In this document: positions 31,282 through 40,056 of the stretch, piece after piece | Layout of the letters: each line of letters opens with the position of its first letter | Position numbering within the stretch: the first letter of the stretch is position 1 | Translations under genes and position numbers: made by a program | Notes under the pieces: model-generated | The model's database searches: none | What the model was told of the DNA's origin: nothing | The model's input: only the letters and a program-made list of their open reading frames with translations | Source of the DNA: Martelella sp. NC20 | GTDB lineage: Bacteria > Pseudomonadota > Alphaproteobacteria > Rhizobiales > Rhizobiaceae | NCBI RefSeq assembly: GCF_013459645.1 | Contig: NZ_CP054861.1 | Coordinates: 4,390,001-4,454,000 of the forward strand | Direction of reading: 5' to 3' | DNA: 64,000 bases

Positions 31282-31682
31282 AACCAGTTGGCCTGTAAGC
31301 CGGGTTCTGTATGGCTTCGCGGTTACCCGCAAAACGTGGCGGCCATTCATCTGGGACAGCACTTGCGCGCTGCCTCTCGCAACCCACCCGGATGACCGGC
31401 CTGGAAACAGGCTGGCGACAAGCGCCGCGTCATCCCTATTCGGTTTTGCTCCCGGTGAGGTTTACCGTGCCGCCCTGCGTTGCCGCCGGCGCGGTGGGCT
31501 CTTACCCCACCCTTTCACCCTTACCCTGCCAAAAGGCGGGGCGGTTTGCTTTCTGTGGCACTGTCTCTAGGGTCGCCCCCGCCGGACTTTCTCCGGCACC
31601 GTGTTTCCGTGGAGCCCGGACTTTCCTCACCCTGCCGCCTTTCGGCATTGGCAAAGCGCGGCCGCCCGGCCAACTGGTCGGG
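31282..31682 (-). ncRNA. rnpB: RNase P RNA (catalytic subunit), bacterial class A
   Basis: The RNA is read on the minus strand. The 5' part contains GAGGAAAGTCCGGGCTCC (plus-strand 31611-31628), the conserved region I of RNase P RNA. The 3' part contains AGAACCCGGCTTACAGGCC (about 31292-31310), conserved region V. The P1 helix is formed by CCAGTTGGCC (31668-31677) and GGCCAACTGG (31284-31293), a perfect 10-bp pairing that sets the ends. The length of about 400 nt fits alphaproteobacterial rnpB. It matures tRNA 5' ends together with RnpA, which is not in the window. Confidence 0.97.
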
Positions 31683-31717
31683 CCTTCCTAGTGCGTTTCG
31701 GGCGGGAAGGAAAGGGA

Positions 31718-32905
31718 TTACGAAAACGACGGCGCGAAATCGACAGGGTAGTCCTCGCCCGCAAGCGATCCCTCGGCCATCAGCACAGCGCCGAGCCGGC
31801 CGATCTCGTCCGAGCTCTTGGCCGCCGTCCCGCAGCCGGCCGTCAGCACCGCGATCCTCGGCGATGGCGAAAAGCCGATCATCGGATAGCCCGACGGCGA
31901 ATAGCTGGTGACGCAGGTGCCGGTTTCCGATTGCAGCACTTTGAGACCGGGCATCAGGTCGCAGATGATCCGGGTCAGATGCTCGCGCGTGGCGCCATGG
32001 CCTTTGGCGCGGAACCAGGCGCGGATATCGGCCTCGCTCGCCAGCGGCACATCGTCCGGATCGCCGCCGATCTTGATATACCAGCGGCCATCGGGATAGC
32101 GGATCGGCGGCAGCAGATAGATGCCGTCCTGATCGAATTCCGCCTTGTAGATCAAGCTCGGCCTGGCCGAAAGCGACCTTGCCTCGTCCTCATCCACCTC
32201 GAAATAGGCAATGGTGCGGGCAAAGACGGTAAGATCGATCTTTGCCGGCAGAAGCTTGTCATTGATGGTGAAGCCGCCTGCCGCCACGAGCACCTTGTCG
32301 GCCCTCAGCGTCTCGCCGGCATCGGTCGTGACGCTGACGCTCGCTCCGCCGTCGCTCACATCGACCGCCGTCGCGGCGATCACCTCCGCGCCCGCCTTGT
32401 CCGCGAGAAGCGATTGCGCGGCCACGAGCCGGCGCGGCGAGATGTAACCCGCCCGGCGCGGCTCATAAACGCCCTCCGTTTTGGGCGCGAAGGCGAAGTA
32501 GGGAAACTTTTCCTGAAGCCCCGCCTCATCGACAAGTTCGGCCATGGCGCCGCATTTTCCGGCGGCATCCATGATCGTTTCGACATAGCGTCCGCGCGAC
32601 CGGCCGGGCCCGACAATCAGCGCGCCGGCCTCGCCGAAGAAATCGATGCCGCTGTCGCGCTCGATCTCGCGGTAGCGCGCAATCGAACGGTTGGCGAGCC
32701 GCGCCCATACCGGATCGCGATCGATCGTGCGGGTGATCCGCCCCTCATCGTAATGGCTGGCGAAAACGCCGGTGTGGGCGGCTTTCTCGACCGGCTCATC
32801 CGGGCCGATGACGGCAACGCCCTCTTCCATGCCCGCCAGATGGCGCGCGGCGGCCGCGCCCATCAGGCCGCGACCGATAATGATTGTCCTGAAATGTCGC
32901 GTCAT
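31718..32905 (-). CDS. FAD-dependent oxidoreductase, D-amino acid oxidase/sarcosine oxidase-like
   Basis: The 395-residue product opens with a Rossmann FAD site (I-I-I-G-R-G-L-M-G-A-A-A-A-R-H-L-A) and continues as a DAO-fold protein. It has E-A-G-A-L-I-V-G after the first third, G-Y-I-S-P-R-R-L, V-L-V-A-A-G-G-F at the second FAD contact, and C-V-T-S-Y-S-P-S-G-Y-P-M-I-G-F near the C-terminus. The last segment resembles the C-x-Y-x-x-x-x-D region where monomeric sarcosine and N-methyltryptophan oxidases bind FAD covalently through the cysteine. It therefore probably oxidises an N-methyl or amino acid, but the substrate is unknown. No partner genes are adjacent; rnpB begins just beyond its stop. 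Confidence 0.8.
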   Translation of the reverse strand: MTRHFRTIIIGRGLMGAAAARHLAGMEEGVAVIGPDEPVEKAAHTGVFASHYDEGRITRTIDRDPVWARLANRSIARYREIERDSGIDFFGEAGALIVGPGRSRGRYVETIMDAAGKCGAMAELVDEAGLQEKFPYFAFAPKTEGVYEPRRAGYISPRRLVAAQSLLADKAGAEVIAATAVDVSDGGASVSVTTDAGETLRADKVLVAAGGFTINDKLLPAKIDLTVFARTIAYFEVDEDEARSLSARPSLIYKAEFDQDGIYLLPPIRYPDGRWYIKIGGDPDDVPLASEADIRAWFRAKGHGATREHLTRIICDLMPGLKVLQSETGTCVTSYSPSGYPMIGFSPSPRIAVLTAGCGTAAKSSDEIGRLGAVLMAEGSLAGEDYPVDFAPSFS

Positions 32906-33024
32906 GCCCCGCCCTCTGGAAGTTTGGCAAAGCTTCTCCGAGCGAGGCTTTCAATGCAAGGGAAAGATGGGGAGGTAAGCTCAGGGGCCGGCGAGAGTTT
33001 ACGCACCATGTCAACGTCCGCCGC

Positions 33025-33105
33025 CGTCACCCCGGCCTTGAGCCGGGGCCCAGGGCCACGCGCGAGGCCTCACGAAAAAGCCCCTTACGCGCAAGGACCT
33101 GCGCG
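33025..33105. repeat. REP-like element, family C, diverged partial copy
   Basis: The left hairpin GTCACCCCGGCCTTGAGCCGGGG and the following CCAGGGCC match the family's left end. The right hairpin is missing or altered; GCGCAAGGAC is shared with the copy at 63012. It fills the gap between the two minus-strand genes on either side. Confidence 0.5.
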
Positions 33106-33117
33106 CGACGAAGCCCC

Positions 33118-33774
33118 TCAGGGCGCGACGTCATAGAGCGTGTACTGGGTATCGATCAATGCCTCGGGGGAGCCTTCGAGATTGGCCTCGTAGATCGGAT
33201 CGATGACATAGTGCTTCAGCACGAAACTGCCGTTCTCGAGCGTCCAGCGTCCGGCGGAATAGGCATCTCCAAGCCCGCGCCATTTCTCGAAGGTGGAGAT
33301 CGTGTTGGTTTCGGGATCGAATTCCGGATTGACCAGGATCGTGCCGGCCGTAAAGCCGGTGACCTCCGGGTCGTGGACCAGTTTCGTATCGGTCTCGTCG
33401 CCGGGCTCATAGTCGAGGGAAAAGGCGGGCGTCGCGAAGGATACGATTTCGCCCTCTTCGGGAAAGCCGTCCTCGCGGGCGAAGACATAGGCCACGGCGA
33501 CATTATAGGCGCCGAGCCCGCAGGTGATCTGGTAAAGCCGCCCCTTCGCCTGCTCCACCGTGTCGTCGTAGCGGGTCTCGGGCCAGGACACGTCGAACGC
33601 CTGATCCTCGAGCCCGTCAAAGCGCTCGGCAAGATCGCTCTCACACTGCCCGGGATGGGCGGCGATGACCATTGCGCGCGCTGTGGCAAGGCCGCCATCG
33701 GCCGCAAGCACGGGCGCGGCGGGGATAAAGGCAGCGGACAGAAGCAGCCGGAAACGGGCGGAAACAGTGCTCAA
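33118..33774 (-). CDS. Exported DUF1176-like protein
   Basis: The 218-residue product has a signal peptide (L-L-L-S-A-A-F-I-P-A-A-P-V-L-A, cleavage before A-D-G at about residue 26), so it is likely periplasmic. Two cysteines (C-E-S-D and I-T-C-G-L) could form a disulfide. The C-terminal W-R-G-L-G-D-A-Y-S-A-G-R-W segment, followed by F-V-L-K, resembles DUF1176 proteins, whose function is unknown. I place the start at TTG 33774, directly after the stop of the TerB/DnaJ gene, because that gives a proper signal peptide. A longer frame to 33840 would overlap that gene. Confidence 0.65.
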   Translation of the reverse strand: MSTVSARFRLLLSAAFIPAAPVLAADGGLATARAMVIAAHPGQCESDLAERFDGLEDQAFDVSWPETRYDDTVEQAKGRLYQITCGLGAYNVAVAYVFAREDGFPEEGEIVSFATPAFSLDYEPGDETDTKLVHDPEVTGFTAGTILVNPEFDPETNTISTFEKWRGLGDAYSAGRWTLENGSFVLKHYVIDPIYEANLEGSPEALIDTQYTLYDVAP

Positions 33775-33775
33775 A

Positions 33776-34486
33776 TCAGGCCGCCCGCAATTCGCGTTCA
33801 ATCGCTTCATAGGCCGCATTGATGCGCGCCATACGGTCATTCGCGGCGGCGTGGAATTCCTTCGGAACGCCGCGCGCGATCAGCCGGTCGGGATGGTTTT
33901 CAGCCACCAGCGCGCGGTAGCGGCTGCGAATGGTCTTGAAATCATCCTTGCGGGAGACGCCGAGCACGCCATAGGGATCGCGGTCGCCCATATCCATGTG
34001 ACGCGCGCAGATGGCGTTGAAGCGCGCCTCGCTGATGCCGAAAATCTCGGCGACATGGGCCAGGAAATCGAGTTCCTTGTCGTGGATGCTGCCATCGGCC
34101 TTGGCGATGTGGAACAGGCCGTCGACCACCTCTTCCAGAAGCGGGCAGCCCTCCTCGCCATCCGAGCACAACCCCTTGAGTTTGCGCGCATAGGCATCGT
34201 AGCCGGCAATATCCTGACGGGCGAGATTATAGAGCCGCGCGACGTTGACGCGCTCCTCCTCGGGAATCTCGAAAATCTCGTGGAAGGCGGTGACCTCTTC
34301 CATGGTCACGAAGCCGTCGGCCTTCGCCATCTTCGCCGAGAGCGCGATCAGCGAAACGGAAAACGCCACCTGGCGGCGGGTTTCGGGGTCCCCCTCGAAC
34401 AGCGTGCGCACAGCCTCGACCACGCCCGAAAGGACGTTGCCGGTGGACTGGCTGACGAAATGGACCAGTTTTTCCCAGAATGACAT
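33776..34486 (-). CDS. TerB-domain J-protein (DjlA-like co-chaperone)
   Basis: The 236-residue product has an N-terminal TerB-like helical domain (about residues 35-150: A-L-S-A-K-M-A-K-A-D-G-F-V and later I-A-K-A-D-G-S-I-H, the repeated K-A-D-G metal-type motif) and a C-terminal J domain (about 168-236) with the essential H-P-D in A-E-N-H-P-D-R. This is the DjlA arrangement without DjlA's membrane helix. J domains stimulate the ATPase of DnaK. It is divergent from ftsH and precedes the DUF1176-like gene with no gap. Confidence 0.9.
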   Translation of the reverse strand: MSFWEKLVHFVSQSTGNVLSGVVEAVRTLFEGDPETRRQVAFSVSLIALSAKMAKADGFVTMEEVTAFHEIFEIPEEERVNVARLYNLARQDIAGYDAYARKLKGLCSDGEEGCPLLEEVVDGLFHIAKADGSIHDKELDFLAHVAEIFGISEARFNAICARHMDMGDRDPYGVLGVSRKDDFKTIRSRYRALVAENHPDRLIARGVPKEFHAAANDRMARINAAYEAIERELRAA

Positions 34487-34655
34487 TCAACAGGCTCCCG
34501 GCGGAGCGACCCGCCTTCTCAAGATTCGCAAGATTGGACAAAAACGGCGTCGCATGCAAGTCGAACCGAGTGGTTCAATCTGATTTTTCCGTGATTCCGC
34601 TGCGACATTTTCGCCTCTCCCTTGCACGCTTCGGCGTTCCGCCGGCCTTTTCCGA

Positions 34656-34684
34656 TTGCCTGCCGCGCAAGCCGGCGACTATAG
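34656..34684 (+). promoter_or_regulatory. Candidate sigma-70-type promoter of ftsH
   Basis: TTGCCT (34656-34661), a 17-base spacer, then CTATAG (34679-34684), 37 bases before the ftsH ATG. The boxes are fair rather than perfect. The 234-bp gap also must serve the divergent TerB/DnaJ gene. Confidence 0.35.
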
Positions 34685-34720
34685 ACATGAGAGGAACGCA
34701 TCACCGGGGGACTTCGCGCC

Positions 34721-36550
34721 ATGGAACGCAAGCATACATTCAACCTTGGCTATTTTCTGGTGGCCTTCCTGATTTTGATCGGGTTCCAGCTCTGGTTTAC
34801 GGCGCGGGACGTCGCCCGGATCAGCTATTCCGACATGATCAACTATGTCGAAAAGGGACAGGTCCAGTCGGTGGCGATCGCCGAGAATACCATAGAGGGC
34901 CAGTTCAAGGACCCGGTCGACGGCAAGAAATATTTCGTCACCTATCGCGTTCCGCAGGAACTGGCGGTCGATTTCGACAAGTACAAGGTCGACGTCACCG
35001 GCGTTCCCGATAACACGCTTTTGACCAAGATCCTCTCCTGGGTGCTGCCGGTCGTGATCTTCTTCGCGATCTGGGCGTGGTTCTTCCGCAAGTTCGCCGA
35101 AAAGCAGGGCATGGGCTTCGGCGGCATGATGAATATCGGCAAGTCCAAGGCGAAGATCTATGTCGAGCGCAACACCGGCGTGACCTTCGACGACGTGGCC
35201 GGCGCAGACGAGGCCAAGACCGAGCTCAAGGAGGTCGTCTCCTTCCTCACCGAACGGGAGAAATACGGCCGGCTCGGCGCGCGCATTCCCAAGGGCCTGC
35301 TGCTGGTCGGCCCGCCCGGCACCGGCAAGACGCTGATCGCCAGGGCGGTCGCGGGCGAAGCCGGCGTCACCTTCTTTTCTATCTCCGGCTCGGAATTCGT
35401 CGAGATGTTCGTTGGCGTGGGTGCGGCGCGCGTGCGCGACCTGTTCCAGCAGGCCCGCGAAATGGCGCCCTGCATCATCTTCATCGATGAACTGGATGCA
35501 CTGGGGCGCGCCCGCAATTCCTTCGGCATGGGCGGTAATGACGAGAAGGAGCAGACGCTGAACCAGCTTCTGGTCGAACTCGACGGCTTCGACCCTTCCG
35601 CCGGCATCGTCATTCTGGCGGCCACCAACCGGCCGGAAGTGCTCGACCCGGCGCTGACGCGCGCCGGCCGCTTCGACCGGCAGGTGGTGATGGACCGCCC
35701 GGACCGCGGGGGGCGCACTGCGATCCTCGCCGTCCACATGAAGAAGATCCAGCTTGCCGAGGATGTCGAGGCAGGCCAGGTGGCGGCGCTGACGCCGGGC
35801 TTTACCGGCGCGGATCTCGCCAATCTCGTCAACGAGGCCGCAATCTTCGCCACACGGCGCGGCGGCGACAAGGTGACGATGGAGGATTTTACCCAGGCCG
35901 TTGAACGCACGGTCGCGGGCTCCGAACGGCGCGGCCGCCTGCTGAACCCCGACGAGCGCGAGCGCGTCGCCTTCCATGAAATGGGCCATGCGCTGACAGC
36001 AGCGGCGCTTCCCAAGACCGATCCGGTGCACAAGATCTCGATCATCCCGCGCTCGATCGGCGCGCTCGGCTACACCATGCAGCGCCCGACCGAGGACCGG
36101 TTCCTGATCACAGCCGGCGAATTGCGCGACCGGATGGTGATGTTGCTCGCCGGCCGGGCGGCGGAAGATATCGTCTATGGCGAAATCTCCACCGGCGCCT
36201 CCGACGATCTCGCCCGCGTCACCGATATCGCCCGGCAATATGTGATGAGCTTCGGCATGGACCCGGATATCGGCCAGGCGGCGCTGGAACAGAAGCACGC
36301 GCAATATATGCCCGAGGCCCCCGGCATGGGCACAGCGAAGGACTATTCCGACGTCACCGCCCGCGAGGTCGATCTCGCGATCCGCAAGCTGATCGACGAG
36401 GCTTACGAGCGGGCGAAAGAGGTTCTCAACCAGCGCCGCAAGGACCTCGACGACGGCGCGCGCATGCTGCTCGAAAAGGAAACCATCACACCCGACGACT
36501 TCCCGCCGCTGGTGCAGCAGCCCCTGGCGCAGGCGCGGGTTCTGGGCTGA
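34721..36550 (+). CDS. ftsH: ATP-dependent zinc metalloprotease FtsH (HEMGH variant, probable paralogue)
   Basis: FtsH degrades membrane and cytoplasmic proteins at the inner membrane. The 609-residue product has two membrane helices (about 10-27 and 103-122) around a periplasmic domain, Walker A G-P-P-G-T-G-K-T (197-204), Walker [10 protein letters not shown] (252-260), the SRH motif with T-R-A-G-R-F-D-R, and the zinc site H419-E-M-G-H423. Most FtsH proteins have H-E-A-G-H; methionine here still fits HEXXH. The N-terminus ([11 protein letters not shown]) and the gene context also differ from the standard rhizobial FtsH, which normally lies by tilS and glmM. I infer that this is a second, specialised FtsH, but only the full genome would show it. 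Confidence 0.93.
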   Translation: MERKHTFNLGYFLVAFLILIGFQLWFTARDVARISYSDMINYVEKGQVQSVAIAENTIEGQFKDPVDGKKYFVTYRVPQELAVDFDKYKVDVTGVPDNTLLTKILSWVLPVVIFFAIWAWFFRKFAEKQGMGFGGMMNIGKSKAKIYVERNTGVTFDDVAGADEAKTELKEVVSFLTEREKYGRLGARIPKGLLLVGPPGTGKTLIARAVAGEAGVTFFSISGSEFVEMFVGVGAARVRDLFQQAREMAPCIIFIDELDALGRARNSFGMGGNDEKEQTLNQLLVELDGFDPSAGIVILAATNRPEVLDPALTRAGRFDRQVVMDRPDRGGRTAILAVHMKKIQLAEDVEAGQVAALTPGFTGADLANLVNEAAIFATRRGGDKVTMEDFTQAVERTVAGSERRGRLLNPDERERVAFHEMGHALTAAALPKTDPVHKISIIPRSIGALGYTMQRPTEDRFLITAGELRDRMVMLLAGRAAEDIVYGEISTGASDDLARVTDIARQYVMSFGMDPDIGQAALEQKHAQYMPEAPGMGTAKDYSDVTAREVDLAIRKLIDEAYERAKEVLNQRRKDLDDGARMLLEKETITPDDFPPLVQQPLAQARVLG

Positions 36551-36689
36551 AACCAGTCATCGCGATGCCCGACCATGCGCTTTCGGCGAGCCCAAAGAAT
36601 GTGGTGCCGTCAAAACGATTTTATTTCGCAACGGCCTTTACACCCCGGCGCGGCTGACGCATCCATGTCGCGAACGCCGAAGCCAGAGT

Positions 36690-36788
36690 AATTCCGGTGA
36701 AAACGGGATCACCGGAAATACTCCAGCTATTTGTTTTGACGCATTTTCGCGGACGTCAGGTGATGCCACCTGACTGCGAAATGCTCCA
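36690..36788. repeat. RIME-like double hairpin ending at the pfp ribosome-binding site (copy 4)
   Basis: Hairpin one pairs TTCCGGTGA (36692-36700) with TCACCGGAA (36709-36717). Hairpin two pairs GTCAGGTG (36755-36762) with CACCTGAC (36767-36774), extended by GCATTTTCGC and GCGAAATGC outside. The layout follows the other RIME-like copies (ATGCTCCAG and TTTTGACGCATTTT also recur at 8484-8570). It ends about three bases before the AGGAAAGAGG of pfp. Confidence 0.7.
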
Positions 36789-36801
36789 GGAAAGAGGTCC
36801 G

Positions 36802-38016
36802 ATGTCCCAGCACAAAGTCGCCATGCTCACCGCCGGGGGACTTGCCCCCTGTCTCTCCTCCGCCGTCGGCGGGCTGATCGAGCGCTATTCGGACATCGCG
36901 CCTGATACCCAGATCATCGCCTATCGTTCGGGCTATGCAGGCCTTCTGACCGGCGACAGCATGGCGATCACGCCCAATATCCGCCAGCAGGCCCACCTCC
37001 TGCACAAATTCGGCGGTTCGCCGATCGGCAACAGCCGGGTGAAGCTCACCAACCGCAAGGATTGCGAAAGACGCGGCCTGGTGCCGCCGGGAGCCGATCC
37101 GCTGCAGGTTGCCGCCGAGCAGTTGACCAAGGACAACATCACCATTCTCCACACGATCGGCGGCGACGACACCAATACCACCGCGGCCGATCTCGCCGCC
37201 TATCTCAAGACCAATGGTTACGATCTCACCGTGGTCGGCCTGCCGAAGACGGTGGACAACGACGTCAAGCCGATCCGCCAGACGCTCGGCGCCTGGACCG
37301 CGGCCGAGTATGGCGCGGCCTTCTTCGACAACATCTCCAACGAGCAGAGTGCGGCGCCGCGCACCCTGATCATCCACGAGGTCATGGGCCGAAGCTGCGG
37401 CTGGCTGACGGCGGCGACCGCGCGGGCCTATCTCGACCGGATCAAATCGGCGGAATTCGTTGACGGCATGCTGATGAACCGGGCCATGAAGATGATCGAC
37501 GGCGTCTACCTGCCGGAAACCGCCTTCGACCTCGAAAAGGAAGCAGCCCGCCTCAGGCAGGTAATGGACCGCAACGGCACCATTTCGCTGTTCGTCTCCG
37601 AAGGAGCCTGCCTTGACGCCATCGTTGCCGAGCGCGAGGCGTCCGGCGCGTCGGTCACCCGCGATGCGTTCGGTCACGTCAAGCTTGATACCATCAATGT
37701 CGGCGACTGGTTCGCCAAACAGTTCGCCGCGCTTCTCGGCGCCGAGCGCGCCATGGTGCAGAAATCCGGCTATTACGCCCGCTCGGCCCCGGCAAACAAC
37801 GACGATCTGCGGCTGATCCATTCGATGGTCGACCTTGCCGTGGAAAGCGCGCTGGACGGCGTGTCGGGCGTCACCGGCCACGATGTCGAGCGCAGCGGGC
37901 AATTGCGCACCATCGAATTCGACCGGATCAAGGGCGGCGGCAGCTTCGACATCGAAACACCGTGGTTCATCTCCGCAATGGAGGAAATCGGCCAGGAAAT
38001 CAGTCCCGCCGATTGA
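36802..38016 (+). CDS. pfp: Pyrophosphate--fructose-6-phosphate 1-phosphotransferase
   Basis: The enzyme phosphorylates fructose 6-phosphate reversibly with PPi instead of ATP. The 404-residue product has G-G-D-D-T at residues 120-124, where ATP-dependent enzymes have G-G-D-G-T; the second aspartate is the mark of PPi use. It also has P-K-T-V-D-N-D (148-154), the catalytic-base region, and the M-G-R-S-C-G-W-L segment. AGGAAAGAGG precedes the ATG at 36802, so the longer frame from 36697 is not used. Because the reaction runs both ways it may act in glycolysis or gluconeogenesis. Confidence 0.95.
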   Translation: MSQHKVAMLTAGGLAPCLSSAVGGLIERYSDIAPDTQIIAYRSGYAGLLTGDSMAITPNIRQQAHLLHKFGGSPIGNSRVKLTNRKDCERRGLVPPGADPLQVAAEQLTKDNITILHTIGGDDTNTTAADLAAYLKTNGYDLTVVGLPKTVDNDVKPIRQTLGAWTAAEYGAAFFDNISNEQSAAPRTLIIHEVMGRSCGWLTAATARAYLDRIKSAEFVDGMLMNRAMKMIDGVYLPETAFDLEKEAARLRQVMDRNGTISLFVSEGACLDAIVAEREASGASVTRDAFGHVKLDTINVGDWFAKQFAALLGAERAMVQKSGYYARSAPANNDDLRLIHSMVDLAVESALDGVSGVTGHDVERSGQLRTIEFDRIKGGGSFDIETPWFISAMEEIGQEISPAD

Positions 38017-38066
38017 CCTTTTCCGCCGCGAGGTTTTTTATAACTGGTGCGGATGGAGGAACGCTT

Positions 38067-38702
38067 TTGAATATCGGTATCGCGGCGACATACGCCGCGC
38101 TCGCTTTCCTGCTCTTCTCTCTGCCTTCGGGCCGAATGCTGGACTTCGCCGACAGGCAATACCAGCGCGGACTTAGGGCCTTGCCGGCGGTCGGCCTCGG
38201 TATTGTGCTGGCCCGCGCCGTGTTCTTCTGTGTCGGCCTTGTTGCGGCAATGGCGTTCGTCCGGGTGATGCCGAGCGGACTGGCGCTTGCCCGGATTGTC
38301 GCCTCTCTGGTGATCGTGATCGCGATCCTGAAGGGCTTTTCCGGCCTGAAACGCCCCTTCCCCGGCGCCGACAATGACAATCTGGAAAAACCGCGCCCGT
38401 TCCTGAGCATCTGGCATGGCATGCGCATCCGCGACGGCGTCTTCCGGGAAACGGCGCTTGCCGCCGCCATGCTGGTGCTGTTCATCGGCCCCTCGACCGC
38501 CACATTCGAAACGGCGAAGACGCTTGCGGCCGCCCATGTCGCGGCCAGCCTCTCGGCCCTCCTGCTTTACGCCGCCTTCGCGCGGCCCGTCCTTGCCAGG
38601 CTCAACAGGCGAAAGGACGCGGCGCGGCGCGAGCGTATCGCCCGCCTGCTGCGTTCCGGCCTGCCGCGGGTCTCCGCACGCTTCAGCAAGGACGCCGCCT
38701 GA
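38067..38702 (+). CDS. Conserved hypothetical membrane protein
   Basis: I do not recognise a named family. The 211-residue product has about five hydrophobic helices (starting I-A-A-T-Y-A-A-L-A-F-L-L-F; then V-G-L-G-I-V-L-A-R-A-V-F-F; I-V-A-S-L-V-I-V-I-A-I-L; A-A-A-M-L-V-L-F-I-G-P; V-A-A-S-L-S-A-L-L-L-Y-A) and a very basic C-terminal tail (R-R-K-D-A-A-R-R-E-R-I-A-R-L-L-R), presumably cytoplasmic. The start is TTG at 38067, supported by GGAGGA six bases upstream; there is no ATG that keeps the first helix. It lies 50 bases after pfp on the same strand and upstream of btaA. Confidence 0.75.
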   Translation: MNIGIAATYAALAFLLFSLPSGRMLDFADRQYQRGLRALPAVGLGIVLARAVFFCVGLVAAMAFVRVMPSGLALARIVASLVIVIAILKGFSGLKRPFPGADNDNLEKPRPFLSIWHGMRIRDGVFRETALAAAMLVLFIGPSTATFETAKTLAAAHVAASLSALLLYAAFARPVLARLNRRKDAARRERIARLLRSGLPRVSARFSKDAA

Positions 38703-38817
38703 AGCGGTTGGCTGTGGATTGGTCCGTCATCGTCATCAAAGCGTAGCAGAACGACGATAGCGCTGCGATGAGGCGGCAGGCGCCAAAGTGCCTGCGCGCG
38801 ACAGAGGGCGAATGGCG

Positions 38818-40056
38818 ATGAGTGCAATCGACTACGGCAGAGATAAATCCGGCCGGATTAAATCAGCGCTGCTGCAACACAAGGCGTTTACCCGGGAGGG
38901 CATCTCGGAGCGGTTTTTCGGCCTGCTGTTTTCCGGCCTCGTCTATCCGCAGATATGGGAAGACCCCGACATCGATATCGCCGCGATGGAGCTCGGCCCA
39001 GGCCATCGGGTGGTCACGATCGGTTCCGGCGGCTGCAATGTGCTCGCCTACCTCACCCGCGCGCCCGAGCATATCGACGTGGTCGATCTCAACACCCACC
39101 ATATCGCGCTCAACCGGCTGAAGCTTGCGGCCTTTCTCCATTTGCCCGACCACGCCGGCGTCCTGCGCCTGTTCGGCAATGGTGAGAAAGGCAGCGCGCG
39201 TGACTACGAGACCCACATAGCACCGCATCTGGATGAACAAACCCGGCGCTACTGGGCAAGCCGCGACAGTCTCGGCCGCAAGCGCATTTCGGTGTTCGAA
39301 CGCAATATCTACCGGACCGGCCTGCTTGGCCATTTCATCGGCGCCGGTCATATCGTCGCCCGCCTTCACGGCGTCGATATCACCGAACTGATGGAGGCCA
39401 GGTCGATGCGCGAACAGCGCCGGTTCTTCGATGAACGGATCGCGCCACTGTTCGACAAGCCGCTGATACGCTGGACCACCGCGCGAAAATCATCGCTCTT
39501 CGGTCTCGGCATTCCGCCCCGGCAATATGAGGAACTGGCGAAATCGAGCGAGAATGGCACGCTTGCCCCTGTCTTGCGGCACAGGCTCGAGAAGCTCGCC
39601 TGTCAGTTCCCGCTCAGCGAGAACTATTTCGCCTGGCAGGCCTTCGCCCGCCGCTATCCGGACGATGGCCCGATGCCGACCTATTTGCAGGAAGCGGCAT
39701 TCGAGCCGATCCGCGCCAACGCCGCCCGCGCAAAGATCCACCATGCAAACTTCACCGAACTGCTTGCAGGCAAGCCCGCCGAAAGCGTGGATCGCTATGT
39801 TCTCCTAGACGCGCAGGACTGGATGAACGACGTTCAGATCAATGCGTTGTGGGACGAAATCACCCGGACCGCGCGCCCCGGCGCACGGGTGATTTTCCGC
39901 ACCGCCGGCGAGAACAGCATCATCGCCGGCCGGCTTGGGCAGGAAACGGCCGCGCAATGGACATATCTGGAAGAGACCTCCCGGGAACTCGGACTGCTCG
40001 ATCGCTCGGCGATCTACGGCGGATTTCACATCTACGAGAAAGCCCGGAATGGCTGA
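38818..40056 (+). CDS. btaA: S-adenosylmethionine:diacylglycerol 3-amino-3-carboxypropyltransferase BtaA
   Basis: BtaA moves the 3-amino-3-carboxypropyl group of SAM onto diacylglycerol, giving diacylglyceryl-homoserine, the first step to the betaine lipid DGTS. The 412-residue product matches the DUF3419/BtaA family: L-L-F-S-G-L-V-Y-P-Q-I-W-E-D-P near residue 35, SAM-binding V-T-I-G-S-G-G-C-N-V-L-A-Y-L, V-D-L-N, and Y-V-L-L-D-A-Q-D-W-M toward the end. Starts at 38812 and 38818 are both possible; the Shine-Dalgarno AGAGGG fits 38818 better. Its last 8 bases overlap btaB. DGTS replaces phospholipids under phosphate limitation in rhizobia. Confidence 0.93.
   Translation: MSAIDYGRDKSGRIKSALLQHKAFTREGISERFFGLLFSGLVYPQIWEDPDIDIAAMELGPGHRVVTIGSGGCNVLAYLTRAPEHIDVVDLNTHHIALNRLKLAAFLHLPDHAGVLRLFGNGEKGSARDYETHIAPHLDEQTRRYWASRDSLGRKRISVFERNIYRTGLLGHFIGAGHIVARLHGVDITELMEARSMREQRRFFDERIAPLFDKPLIRWTTARKSSLFGLGIPPRQYEELAKSSENGTLAPVLRHRLEKLACQFPLSENYFAWQAFARRYPDDGPMPTYLQEAAFEPIRANAARAKIHHANFTELLAGKPAESVDRYVLLDAQDWMNDVQINALWDEITRTARPGARVIFRTAGENSIIAGRLGQETAAQWTYLEETSRELGLLDRSAIYGGFHIYEKARNG

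Noticed and set aside
31282..31682. Short frames across the region 31230-31910
   Set aside because: The region is the RNase P RNA gene, shown by both conserved regions and the P1 helix; the frames are chance.
33775..33840. N-terminal extension of the DUF1176-like protein
   Set aside because: It overlaps the end of the TerB/J-domain gene and would bury the signal peptide.
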